Shown here piece after piece: positions 1 to 7,816 of a stretch of 8,332 bases of DNA (the stretch's first letter is position 1; every line of letters begins with the position of its first letter). Under the pieces are notes generated by a model. It had not been told where the DNA came from. It searched no databases and was given only the letters and a program-made list of their open reading frames with translations. Made by a program: the position numbers and the translations under genes. This DNA comes from Sphingopyxis sp. (GTDB taxonomy: Bacteria > Pseudomonadota > Alphaproteobacteria > Sphingomonadales > Sphingomonadaceae): the NCBI GenBank assembly GCA_012035435.1, contig JAAUPH010000091.1, positions 1 through 8,332 of the forward strand, read 5' to 3'.

Positions 1-2
1 TC

Positions 3-218
3 CTTGAATTCTGTCGCCGGCGCGGCATCTGGCTGATCGCCGACGAGGTCTACGACCGCTTCGTCTACGACCGGCCGGCGGCGCCGTCGTTCCTGTCGCT
101 GGCGGAACCCGAGGACGACCTGATCGTCGTCAACAGCTTCTCCAAGGCCTGGGCGATGACCGGCTGGCGGCTCGGCTGGATCACGCTGCCGGCCGAGCTC
201 GGCCCGACCTTCGACAGC
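3..218 (+). CDS. Class I/II aminotransferase, internal fragment
   Basis: Fragment of a fold-type I, PLP-dependent aminotransferase, open at the left edge; the substrate cannot be told. Read from base 3, it shows the cofactor-site motif DEVY (residues 14-17 of the fragment), whose Asp and Tyr contact the PLP ring in this family, and then SFSKAWAMTGWRLGW, where Lys48 (codon 144-146) is the expected Schiff-base lysine. About a dozen residues later, near GPTFD, the family resemblance stops. The frame runs on into unrelated sequence up to a stop at 345-347. Roughly the first third and the C-terminal half of a normal enzyme of about 390 residues are absent, so this is not a functional gene as it stands. 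The right boundary is approximate. It is very GC-rich at third positions, unlike the ribosomal genes downstream, which suggests a different source. Confidence 0.8.
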
Positions 219-347
219 CAGGTTGATCGCGACCTGATCACGGCCTTCAGCGAGCGTCAGGCGCGGTGGACTCTCGGTATCCTGCTTTTCGCTTTCATCC
301 TTTTCGAACGTCTGCTGAGCAGGACGCGGGAGAGGACCGCGGGGTAG
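219..347 (+). other. Possible C-terminal tail of a membrane protein, unrecognised
   Basis: This stretch continues the aminotransferase frame but no longer resembles that family. It encodes a polar segment (SERQARW), a hydrophobic run (TLGILLFAFILF), then a basic tail (ERLLSRTRERTAG) and a stop at 345-347. That pattern fits a single C-terminal membrane anchor. The stop lies 11 bases before the start of the polA fragment, so this tail and polA may be native neighbours from one source genome. No family can be assigned, and it could be a chance reading. The left boundary, where it meets the aminotransferase piece, is an estimate. Confidence 0.3.
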
Positions 348-358
348 AATCCTCCACC

Positions 359-586
359 ATGAGCAAGCCACGCCTCTTCCTCATCGACGGTTTCGCGAAC
401 ATCTTTCGCGCCTACTATGCGATCCGCAATCTGTCCAACAAAAAGGGTGAGCCGACCAACGCGGTCTTCGGGTTTTTGCAGATGCTGCGCAAGCTGCTGC
501 GCGACGAGGAGCCCGAGCTGATCGGCGTGGCGCTCGACGTGTCGCGGCGCACGGTGAGAAGCGAGCTCTTCGAGGACTACAAGGCC
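359..586 (+). CDS. polA: DNA polymerase I, N-terminal 5'-3' exonuclease fragment
   Basis: Encodes about the first 76 residues of a PolA-type 5'-3' exonuclease domain, the nuclease that removes RNA primers and damaged DNA ahead of the polymerase. Visible landmarks are LFLIDGFANIFRAYYA at the N-terminus, with metal-site Asp10, then EPTNAVFGFLQML and a second acidic motif, GVALDVSRRTVRSELFEDYKA, with Asp60. In this family YKA is followed by a segment of the type NRxxMP, which is missing; the sequence switches to something unrelated after codon 76. The ATG at 359 gives the canonical start; an in-frame ATG at 266 would add 31 residues with no family resemblance and is not used. No good ribosome binding site is visible. 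Nearly all of the usual 900-plus residue protein is missing. It looks foreign to the rest of the window, perhaps acidobacterial, but that origin is a guess. Confidence 0.82.
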
Positions 587-772
587 CTGGAAAACAAGCA
601 AGTCGTCGTCGACGATTTCATGGGGCCCGTCGACGCCGCCCGCGTGCTGCGCGAGGCCCTCGACGGGGTGTCCCAGCCCGATGTCCGCTGCGCGTCCTAC
701 GACGGGACGTGCGAGGACTTGTTCTTCTACGTCGAGCGCCTCCTCGCCGACGAGAAGTGGTTCGCTGTCTAC
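587..772 (+). other. Coding-like segment of unknown identity between polA and GH78 pieces
   Basis: About 62 codons in the same frame as the polA piece on the left and the rhamnosidase on the right. The translation includes VVVDDFMGPVDAARVLREAL and then a Cys-containing stretch leading to DLFFYVERLLADEKW. Third positions are almost all G or C, as expected of real coding DNA from a high-GC genome, and there is no stop. I do not recognise the family: it matches neither a PolA continuation nor what I expect upstream in GH78. It is probably a third foreign fragment in a chimeric join. Both boundaries are estimates. Confidence 0.35.
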
Positions 773-1624
773 GCCGGCCACCTGCGCGGGCTGATGGCTC
801 GGTCCTTTACCGGCGACCGAGTAAACCGCGACCTGGGTGCCATCCAGAAGGCCACCGCCGAGGTGCGCGCGGCGCTAAACGCGCGTCACTGGGATGCACG
901 CCGCGGCGTTTATGTGGACTGTGTCGATCCGGTCAGCGGTGTACAGGATCTGCGGGTATCACAGCATGCCAATGCCGCAATGATCCTATGGGGCGGCGCG
1001 CCGCCGGAGCGCTGGGCGCGCATCATCGATCGCATCATCGATCCAGCGCGATTGACCTTCACCGCTGCGCCGCCGATCGCGCCGTCAGGCGCGCCGCTCG
1101 ATGAGGAAGAAGGTGTGGTGCTCGCTAACACCTTTTACAGTCACTTTGTCTATGAAGCCTTGTTCAAGGTTGGCCGGGCCGACGCCGCGCTGGATTTGAT
1201 GCGCCGTTTCTACGGACCGATGCTGGCCAAGGGCGCGACGACATTGTGGGAAAGTTTCGCCCCGACTGCGAGCCTGTGCCATGGATTTTCGGCGAGCCCG
1301 ACCTATCATCTCGTCAACGGCGTCGCCGGGCTTCAGCCTGCCGGTGACGGATTCGCGGCGTTGCGATTTGCGCCGCAACCGGCGGGACTGGCTCAGGTTA
1401 CAGCGTCGCTGGAAACGGTCAAAGGCCGGGTGACCGCGGTTCTGAACGCACAGGGTCAGCGGATTGAGGCACGCCTCACTTTGCCAGACGGATTGCCGTG
1501 CACTTTCGTCCCGCCCGCAGCTTATATAACGGTGGAGATGGGGGGTGCCAGCATCGCAGACGCCGCTGAATGCGGCACCGCATCCGGCCAGCGTCAGTTG
1601 GCATGGTTGCTGCAACCAGCCTGA
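773..1624 (+). CDS. GH78-type alpha-L-rhamnosidase, C-terminal fragment
   Basis: C-terminal part, about 283 residues, of a GH78-like glycoside hydrolase, which releases terminal alpha-L-rhamnose from plant or microbial glycans. The (alpha/alpha)6-barrel landmarks are ALNARHWDARRGVYVD, then VSQHANAAMILW, then a segment around DEEEGVVLANTFYSHFVYEAL, and then GATTLWESFAPTASLCHGF. The Glu in TLWE is a candidate general base and the later His is typical of the family; I infer this by position and did not align it. A C-terminal beta-sandwich follows (LQPAGDGFAALRFAPQP onward). The gene stops with TGA at 1622-1624. The N-terminal domains and the catalytic acid region are missing, and the frame runs uninterrupted into the polA fragment, so an automatic caller would produce a false fusion starting at 266 or 359. 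Codon use from here on resembles the downstream genes, so this piece is probably native to the host. The left boundary is uncertain by tens of bases. Confidence 0.75.
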   Translation, partial: AGHLRGLMARSFTGDRVNRDLGAIQKATAEVRAALNARHWDARRGVYVDCVDPVSGVQDLRVSQHANAAMILWGGAPPERWARIIDRIIDPARLTFTAAPPIAPSGAPLDEEEGVVLANTFYSHFVYEALFKVGRADAALDLMRRFYGPMLAKGATTLWESFAPTASLCHGFSASPTYHLVNGVAGLQPAGDGFAALRFAPQPAGLAQVTASLETVKGRVTAVLNAQGQRIEARLTLPDGLPCTFVPPAAYITVEMGGASIADAAECGTASGQRQLAWLLQPA

Positions 1625-1646
1625 TCGATTGAGGTAAAGACAAGAC

Positions 1647-2591
1647 ATGCAATCACCCATCATCGGTGTCCGGATGTGGACCTATCGCCATAGATTTGAG
1701 GCGGATGGTTTGCCGTGCGAGCTGGCTTATCAATCAGGTTTCAAGGGCGCGGCGAGCACCCTGACCGTTGCCGGGATCGAGCATGGCTGGGATTTTTGTC
1801 CGCTGTCCGGACCAGAAGCACTGCGCAATCATCTCATTCGCGCGCAATTGCCCAGCGGCAAGATGCTGGAGGTCGAGGCGGGTTATTTCAACTGGTGGAA
1901 TGTTGCGGTTACGGCGCGCGTCGCTGGCGCAATGATTTATGAAAGCCATCCGGGTCAGGCAATCGAACTGCTCGCCAATATCCGCAAGATGTTGGATAAT
2001 CCGGACAGCGCAGCCGACCCCGATTATGACGTCGAAAAACTGAAGGCCAACCGCGTTCCAATCGCGGTCGATATCGGTCTGGGCATATTGTTTTTCGTCA
2101 TCGGCAAATATGTCGGGCTGACCGAAGCGGCGCTGTTCGGCGCGGCGGTGGGGATCATTTTGATGATCATCCAGCGTATCACCAAAATCGACCTGCTCGG
2201 CGGCCTTGCCAGTTTTGGGATCATCATGCTGCTGCTGTCGGCCGGGTTCGCCTGGTATTTTCAGGATGAGGAGCTGATCAAGCAGCGTTCGACCATCATC
2301 GGGCTGATCGGTGCAGCGGCCTTTCTGACCGACGGAGCCTTTGGCGGGCGCTGGCTGGGCCAGGGATTGTCGCGCTACGTCGCCTACCGTGATGTCGTTC
2401 CAGCACGGCTATCGGTCGCTATGGGCTGCGTGGGGTTGCTCATGGCCGGTGCCAACTGGACCGTCGCCCGAATCGCCTCAACCGACGTCTGGCTCTTCTA
2501 CACCAGCTTTCTGGATATCTTCGTCGCGATCGGGCTCGCCTTCGTCGCCATCCGCTGGTCGCGTCGGCCGCAGATTGTGCCAAGCCCTTGA
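1647..2591 (+). CDS. YciB/IspZ-family inner membrane protein with extra N-terminal domain
   Basis: A 314-residue protein in two parts. Residues about 8-115 are soluble and look beta-rich, with short alternating strands and the motifs LTVAGIE, VEAGYFNWW and IYESHPG; I cannot assign this domain to a family. After a polar linker (DNPDSAADPDYDVEKLK), residues about 136-305 form a polytopic membrane domain with hydrophobic segments near 137-154, 160-177, 183-203, 214-230, 254-271 and 282-303. The spacing, with an acidic/polar turn (FQDEELIKQRSTII) between the third and fourth segments and a STDVW motif before the last, resembles YciB/IspZ, an inner membrane protein linked to cell-envelope integrity and septation. 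Ordinary YciB is about 180-200 residues, so the N-terminal part is additional. The ATG at 1647 is preceded by GAGG at 1631-1634, 22 bases after the rhamnosidase stop; an in-frame ATG at 1674 is an alternative. The family call rests on pattern recognition only. Confidence 0.65.
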   Translation: MQSPIIGVRMWTYRHRFEADGLPCELAYQSGFKGAASTLTVAGIEHGWDFCPLSGPEALRNHLIRAQLPSGKMLEVEAGYFNWWNVAVTARVAGAMIYESHPGQAIELLANIRKMLDNPDSAADPDYDVEKLKANRVPIAVDIGLGILFFVIGKYVGLTEAALFGAAVGIILMIIQRITKIDLLGGLASFGIIMLLLSAGFAWYFQDEELIKQRSTIIGLIGAAAFLTDGAFGGRWLGQGLSRYVAYRDVVPARLSVAMGCVGLLMAGANWTVARIASTDVWLFYTSFLDIFVAIGLAFVAIRWSRRPQIVPSP

Positions 2592-2616
2592 CCCCCGCAA
2601 GAATCGCCGCTAACGC
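2588..2616 (+). promoter_or_regulatory. Weak candidate promoter for the rpsL operon
   Basis: TTGACC at 2588-2593 matches a good -35 hexamer and is followed, after 17 bases, by TAACGC at 2611-2616, a poor -10. It would give a leader of roughly 190 bases before rpsL. The -35 overlaps the stop codon of the upstream gene. A second possibility is TTGAAC at 2668-2673, but its partner 17 bases on (AAGCCT) is worse. Low certainty. Confidence 0.25.
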
Positions 2617-2679
2617 CCCGCTCGTTCGGAAAAGCAAGGAAACGCGCGACTCCGGACACAACAGCGCTTGAACATTGTT

Positions 2680-2759
2680 GGCGCTTCACGAAGCCTCCGG
2701 GGTCGGCAACGACTATCCGGGGTCTTTTTGCTGTTTTTGGACTGCGCTTCGTGAACGCC
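2680..2759 (+). promoter_or_regulatory. Long imperfect inverted repeat in the rpsL leader, enclosing a direct repeat
   Basis: The left arm at 2680-2694 (GGCGCTTCACGAAGC) pairs with the right arm at 2746-2759 (GCTTCGTGAACGCC) over 14 base pairs with one bulged C. The 51-base interval contains two copies of TCCGGGGTC (2696-2704 and 2716-2724) and a T-rich run. The right arm ends 39 bases before the rpsL ribosome binding site. It could be a leader RNA structure for autogenous or growth-rate control, a processing site, or a protein-binding site on DNA. The pairing is seen directly; the function is not known. Confidence 0.45.
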
Positions 2760-2812
2760 TGACACAGTAACCGTTCGCTCCTGATGGGCGGACATTTTAA
2801 GGTGAAGCATTC

Positions 2813-3184
2813 ATGCCCACAATCAACCAGCTGGTCCGCAAGGGCCGGACTCCGCAAAAGGCGAAGTCCAAGGTTCCCGCGATGGACGCAAACCCGCAAA
2901 AGCGCGGCGTTTGCACGCGTGTTTATACCACGACCCCCAAAAAGCCGAACTCGGCATTGCGCAAGGTTGCCAAGGTCCGCCTCACCAATCAGCGCGAAGT
3001 GATTACTTATATCCCTGGCGAAGGCCACAACCTGCAGGAACACAGCGTCGTGCTGATCCGCGGCGGGCGCGTGCGCGACCTTCCCGGTGTGCGCTATCAT
3101 GTGCTGCGCGGCGTGCTCGACACGCAGGGCGTTAAGGATCGCAAGCAGTCGCGTTCGAAGTACGGCGCCAAGCGTCCGAAGTAA
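2813..3184 (+). CDS. rpsL: 30S ribosomal protein S12
   Basis: Complete S12, 123 residues, the normal length. S12 sits at the decoding centre of the 30S subunit and helps control translational accuracy. The family signature is clear: [40 protein letters not shown], and the C-terminal [11 protein letters not shown]. Lys43 (numbering with Met) is the usual residue. The Asp89 of DLP is the site that RimO methylthiolates in many bacteria. Position 88, Lys in E. coli, is Arg here (codon CGC, 3074-3076), a substitution associated with streptomycin resistance in other species. The start is set by AAGGTGA at 2799-2805, seven bases upstream. It is first in the str operon; 75 bases with a hairpin separate it from rpsG. 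Confidence 0.98.
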   Translation: MPTINQLVRKGRTPQKAKSKVPAMDANPQKRGVCTRVYTTTPKKPNSALRKVAKVRLTNQREVITYIPGEGHNLQEHSVVLIRGGRVRDLPGVRYHVLRGVLDTQGVKDRKQSRSKYGAKRPK

Positions 3185-3206
3185 GCGACCTTTTTTGGGT
3201 GTTGAT

Positions 3207-3236
3207 CGTCCCGTCAGTGCTAGTCGCGCCGGGACG
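3207..3236 (+). promoter_or_regulatory. Hairpin in the rpsL-rpsG intercistronic gap
   Basis: CGTCCCG at 3207-3213 pairs perfectly with CGGGACG at 3230-3236, leaving a 16-base loop. The hairpin ends 10 bases before the rpsG ribosome binding site (AAAGGA, 3247-3252). In E. coli, S7 binds the rpsL-rpsG intercistronic RNA to repress its own translation. A similar role here is possible by position but cannot be shown, since the E. coli fold is not obviously conserved. A run of six T at 3191-3196 just after rpsL has no convincing stem before it. Confidence 0.4.
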
Positions 3237-3259
3237 CTGTTTAGACAAAGGAATTATCC

Positions 3260-3730
3260 ATGGCACGTCGTCGCCGTCCTGAACGCCGCGAAGTCCTTCC
3301 CGATCCCCGTTTCGGGGATGTGGTGCTGACCAAATTCATGAACTCCGTCATGCTCGACGGGAAAAAGTCGGTTGCTGAAAGCATCGTTTATGGTGCGCTC
3401 GAAGCTGTCGAGGCCCGTGCGAAGAAAGAGCCGATCGGCGTTTTCCACGATGCGCTCAACAACGTAAAGCCGAACATCGAAGTGCGCAGTCGCCGCGTCG
3501 GCGGGGCGACCTATCAGGTTCCGGTCGAAGTCCGCGACGTTCGCGCCCAGGCGCTGGCGATCCGCTGGCTGATCACTGCCGCGCGCAACCGCAGCGAACC
3601 GACGATGGCAGGCCGCCTTTCCGGCGAACTGCTTGACGCATCGAACAACCGCGGCAACGCGGTGAAGAAGCGTGAAGACACCCACCGTATGGCCGAAGCG
3701 AACCGCGCTTTCAGCCATTACCGCTGGTAA
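3260..3730 (+). CDS. rpsG: 30S ribosomal protein S7
   Basis: Complete S7, 156 residues. S7 is a primary 16S rRNA binding protein that nucleates assembly of the 30S head and contacts E-site tRNA. Family landmarks are the basic N-terminus [20 protein letters not shown], followed by [19 protein letters not shown], the segment [24 protein letters not shown], and [14 protein letters not shown]. The C-terminal region [21 protein letters not shown] is the usual head-tail segment. The start at 3260 has AAAGGA seven bases upstream. In the str operon S7 is the classical translational repressor of its own cistron, and the hairpin in the preceding gap is a candidate site. Its stop codon TAA lies in the loop of another hairpin. 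Confidence 0.98.
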   Translation: MARRRRPERREVLPDPRFGDVVLTKFMNSVMLDGKKSVAESIVYGALEAVEARAKKEPIGVFHDALNNVKPNIEVRSRRVGGATYQVPVEVRDVRAQALAIRWLITAARNRSEPTMAGRLSGELLDASNNRGNAVKKREDTHRMAEANRAFSHYRW

Positions 3731-3737
3731 CAGCGGT
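3720..3737 (+). promoter_or_regulatory. Hairpin with GUAA tetraloop over the rpsG stop codon
   Basis: ACCGCTG at 3720-3726 pairs perfectly with CAGCGGT at 3731-3737. The four-base loop GTAA (3727-3730) is a GNRA-type tetraloop, which is unusually stable in RNA. The stem's left arm encodes the last residues of S7 and the loop contains the TAA stop. It may protect the 3' end of the upstream mRNA or mark a processing point between rpsG and fusA. The pairing is certain; the function is inferred. Confidence 0.5.
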
Positions 3738-3766
3738 GTTTGCTAAACCTCGTTGGTAATTTGGTA

Positions 3767-3801
3767 GGCGTCGGCCCGGTGCCGGCGCCCAGCCCTTTTT
3801 T
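3767..3801 (+). terminator. Terminator-like hairpin upstream of fusA
   Basis: GGCGTCGGC at 3767-3775 pairs with GCCGGCGCC at 3781-3789 (nine pairs, one of them G-U) around a five-base loop. Six T follow at 3796-3801, after a six-base spacer. The spacer makes it a weaker intrinsic terminator than the one after tuf, so partial termination or RNA processing between rpsG and fusA is more likely than a full stop. It lies nine bases before the fusA ribosome binding site. Confidence 0.4.
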
Positions 3802-3822
3802 CTACTTTCCGGAGTAACGATC

Positions 3823-5895
<2,073 letters not shown>

Positions 5896-5900
5896 CGCGC

Positions 5901-5976
5901 CGCCCCGGTTTTGGGGCGCACAGGGCTTGCTTCGATAGAAAAAGCCGACTAAGGGCGGCGCCTGTTTCAGCAGGCG
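5901..5976 (+). promoter_or_regulatory. fusA-tuf gap with two small hairpins
   Basis: The 129-base gap holds two perfect six-pair stems. CGCCCC (5901-5906) pairs with GGGGCG (5913-5918) around GGTTTT. CGCCTG (5959-5964) pairs with CAGGCG (5971-5976) around TTTCAG, with a possible outer CGAC/GTCG pairing (5946-5949 with 5977-5980). Neither has a U-tract, so they are not clear intrinsic terminators. A weak promoter-like pair, TTGCTT (5927-5932) and TAAGGG (5950-5955) at 17-base spacing, lies between them; a separate tuf promoter is plausible but not supported. Confidence 0.35.
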
Positions 5977-6024
5977 GTCGTCCCGGTCTGAACATCAATC
6001 ATGCTAGTTTGAGGGTTTTATAAA

Positions 6025-7218
6025 ATGGCCAAGGCTAAATTTGAGCGGACGAAGCCGCATTGCAACATCGGCACCATCGGTCACGTCGACCATGGCAAAA
6101 CCTCGCTGACCGCAGCGATCACCAAGGTGCTGGCGGAAAATGTTGCGGGCAACGCAGCGGTCGATTTCGCTAATATCGACAAGGCTCCCGAAGAGCGCGA
6201 GCGCGGCATCACCATTTCGACCGCACACGTCGAATATGAAACCAATGCGCGCCACTATGCGCACGTCGATTGCCCGGGCCACGCCGACTATGTGAAGAAC
6301 ATGATCACCGGTGCTGCCCAGATGGACGGCGCTATCCTGGTGGTGTCGGCTGCTGACGGCCCGATGCCGCAGACCAAGGAGCACATCCTGCTCGCCAAGC
6401 AGGTCGGCGTGCCGACCATGGTTGTCTTCCTGAACAAGGTTGACCAGCTCGACGATCCCGAACTGCTCGAACTGGTTGAGCTCGAAATCCGCGAAGAACT
6501 GTCGAAGCGCGACTTCGATGGCGACAATATCCCGATCATCCCGGGTTCGGCGCTCGCGGCGCTCGAAGGCCGCGACGACAATATCGGCAAGGACGCGATC
6601 CTGAAGCTGATGGAAGCCGTTGATGCCTGGATCCCGCAGCCTGAACGTCCGCTCGACAAGCCCTTCCTGATGCCCATCGAAGACGTGTTCTCGATCTCGG
6701 GTCGTGGTACCGTTGTCACCGGCCGCATCGAAACCGGCATCGTCAAGGTGGGTGAAGAAGTCGAAATCGTCGGCATCAAGGACACCAAGAAGACCGTCGT
6801 TACCGGCGTTGAAATGTTCCGCAAGCTGCTCGACCAGGGCCAGGCTGGCGACAATGTTGGCGCACTGATCCGCGGCGTGGCTCGCGACGACGTCGAGCGC
6901 GGCCAGGTGCTGTGCAAGCCCGGCTCGATCAAGCCGCACACCGAGTTCAGCTCGGAAGTGTACGTGCTGTCGAAGGATGAAGGCGGTCGCCACACGCCGT
7001 TCTTCGCCAACTATCGCCCGCAATTCTATTTCCGCACGACCGACGTCACCGGTGAAGTCGTGTTGCCGGAAGGCACCGAAATGGTCATGCCCGGCGACAA
7101 CGTGCAGCTGACCGTCAAGCTGATTGCTCCGATCGCCATGGACCAAGGTCTCCGCTTCGCCATCCGCGAAGGTGGCCGGACCGTCGGCGCAGGGGTTGTC
7201 GCGGACATCACAAAGTAA
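6025..7218 (+). CDS. tuf: Elongation factor Tu
   Basis: Complete EF-Tu, 397 residues, normal length. It delivers aminoacyl-tRNA to the ribosomal A site as a GTP-bound ternary complex. GTPase motifs: GHVDHGKT (19-26), RGITI with switch I Thr63, DCPGH (82-86) with catalytic His86, and NKVD (137-140). The SAL motif of the guanine-specificity loop lies at about 174-176. Domain II begins near [21 protein letters not shown] and domain III near [23 protein letters not shown]. The C-terminus [12 protein letters not shown] matches the usual end. The start at 6025 is preceded by GAGGG at 6011-6015 and then an A/T-rich stretch, TTTTATAAA, which keeps the start codon unpaired. Alphaproteobacteria often carry a second tuf elsewhere; that cannot be judged here. 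A strong terminator follows. Confidence 0.98.
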   Translation: MAKAKFERTKPHCNIGTIGHVDHGKTSLTAAITKVLAENVAGNAAVDFANIDKAPEERERGITISTAHVEYETNARHYAHVDCPGHADYVKNMITGAAQMDGAILVVSAADGPMPQTKEHILLAKQVGVPTMVVFLNKVDQLDDPELLELVELEIREELSKRDFDGDNIPIIPGSALAALEGRDDNIGKDAILKLMEAVDAWIPQPERPLDKPFLMPIEDVFSISGRGTVVTGRIETGIVKVGEEVEIVGIKDTKKTVVTGVEMFRKLLDQGQAGDNVGALIRGVARDDVERGQVLCKPGSIKPHTEFSSEVYVLSKDEGGRHTPFFANYRPQFYFRTTDVTGEVVLPEGTEMVMPGDNVQLTVKLIAPIAMDQGLRFAIREGGRTVGAGVVADITK

Positions 7219-7227
7219 TATAGGGCC

Positions 7228-7281
7228 GCAAGTCGCGTGATTCGCCTGATTCGGTGAACGCACGCGGCTTGCAGTTTTTTT
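7228..7281 (+). terminator. Strong intrinsic terminator after tuf
   Basis: GCAAGTCGCGTG at 7228-7239 pairs with CACGCGGCTTGC at 7261-7272: twelve pairs, one G-U. The loop contains a further six-pair stem, TTCGCC (7241-7246) with GGTGAA (7253-7258), giving one long stacked hairpin. Seven T follow at 7275-7281. This is the best terminator in the window. It lies ten bases past the tuf stop and suggests the str operon ends here, with rpsJ onward transcribed separately or by limited read-through. Confidence 0.85.
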
Positions 7282-7376
7282 AAGATTTTCGATGGCCGGT
7301 CCGGCTTCCTTTCGGGGGCTGGTGCGGGCCGTTTCGGCTCTTTCGCATCGTTAGACGGGATTCGACTGGAATAGTC
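7282..7376 (+). other. rpsJ leader, 95 bases, no clear promoter
   Basis: This short region between the tuf terminator and rpsJ should contain or lie near the S10-operon promoter, but I see no convincing -35/-10 pair. A moderate, partly wobble-paired fold is possible, with GGCC at about 7293 and again at 7327 as outer arms. The rpsJ ribosome binding site is weak: only GGA at 7368-7370, six bases before the ATG. In E. coli the S10 leader mediates L4 feedback; this leader is much shorter and I cannot match it to that. Confidence 0.4.
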
Positions 7377-7688
7377 ATGGAAACGCAGAATATTCGCATC
7401 CGCTTGAAGGCTTTTGACCACCGCGTGCTGGATCAAGCCACCAACGACATCGCCGATACGGCGCGCCGTACGGGTGCACTTATTCGCGGTCCGATCCCGC
7501 TGCCGACGCGTATCGAAAAATTTACCGTGAACCGCGGCCCGCACATCGACAAGAAGTCGCGCGAGCAGTTTGAAGTTCGCACCCACAAGCGGCTGCTCGA
7601 CATCGTGCAGCCCACGCCGCAGACGGTCGACGCGCTCATGAAGCTCGACCTCGCCGCCGGTGTGAATGTTGAAATCAAGCTCGCTTAA
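7377..7688 (+). CDS. rpsJ: 30S ribosomal protein S10 (NusE)
   Basis: Complete S10, 103 residues, normal length. It is a 30S head protein and, as NusE, a partner of NusB and NusG in transcription antitermination and in transcription-translation coupling. The sequence [19 protein letters not shown], followed by [41 protein letters not shown], is the family signature. [23 protein letters not shown] forms the C-terminal part. It is normally the first gene of the S10 operon, with rplC close behind; here rplC is next but 254 bases away. The leader shows only a weak ribosome binding site. Confidence 0.98.
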   Translation: METQNIRIRLKAFDHRVLDQATNDIADTARRTGALIRGPIPLPTRIEKFTVNRGPHIDKKSREQFEVRTHKRLLDIVQPTPQTVDALMKLDLAAGVNVEIKLA

Positions 7689-7709
7689 TCGTCAGATTAT
7701 GCGAGCGCA

Positions 7710-7729
7710 GCCCCCGCGCAGGCGGGGGC
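7710..7729 (+). repeat. Perfect GC-rich palindrome after rpsJ (REP-like or terminator stem)
   Basis: GCCCCCGC at 7710-7717 pairs with GCGGGGGC at 7722-7729 around the loop GCAG. It starts 22 bases after the rpsJ stop. There is no U-tract after it, so it is a weak intrinsic terminator at most. Compact C-run/G-run palindromes of this type recur between genes in many GC-rich alphaproteobacteria, so a dispersed repetitive extragenic element is a fair alternative; that needs a genome-wide count. Confidence 0.6.
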
Positions 7730-7800
7730 CTCTGTCGTCCAAGCGCACTGCCGCTTAAACCTCGGTCTTTCCCAAGGTGACGATCTAGAGGTGGATACCG

Positions 7801-7816
7801 CCGGTTTTCGAACCGG
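7801..7816 (+). promoter_or_regulatory. UUCG-tetraloop hairpin in the rplC leader
   Basis: CCGGTT at 7801-7806 pairs perfectly with AACCGG at 7811-7816 around TTCG, which in RNA is a stable UUCG tetraloop (here closed by U-A rather than the optimal C-G). It directly abuts the long stem that begins at 7817, so the two could stack end to end. It shares bases 7813-7816 with a competing pairing. Confidence 0.5.

Noticed and set aside
257..781. Long minus-strand open frame opposite the polA fragment
   Set aside because: It is the complement of GC-rich coding DNA; the translation shows no family and the + strand carries recognisable motifs.
1020..1041. Tandem-looking repeat CATCATCGAT in the GH78 fragment
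   Set aside because: Encodes the dipeptide-like repeat RIIDRIID of an ordinary helix; no sign of expansion.
1085..1663. Minus-strand open frame opposite the GH78 fragment
   Set aside because: No recognisable protein; overlaps clear GH78 coding on the other strand.
2498..3100. Minus-strand open frame spanning the YciB end, the leader and rpsL
   Set aside because: It crosses three unrelated units and resembles no protein; antisense shadow of rpsL.
6016..6024. TTTTATAAA just before tuf as a -10 element
   Set aside because: It overlaps the start region, leaving no room for a leader with the ribosome binding site; better explained as an unstructured A/T-rich initiation region.
6004..7263. 419-codon minus-strand open frame opposite tuf
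   Set aside because: Same reason as for fusA; composition is typical of antisense tuf.
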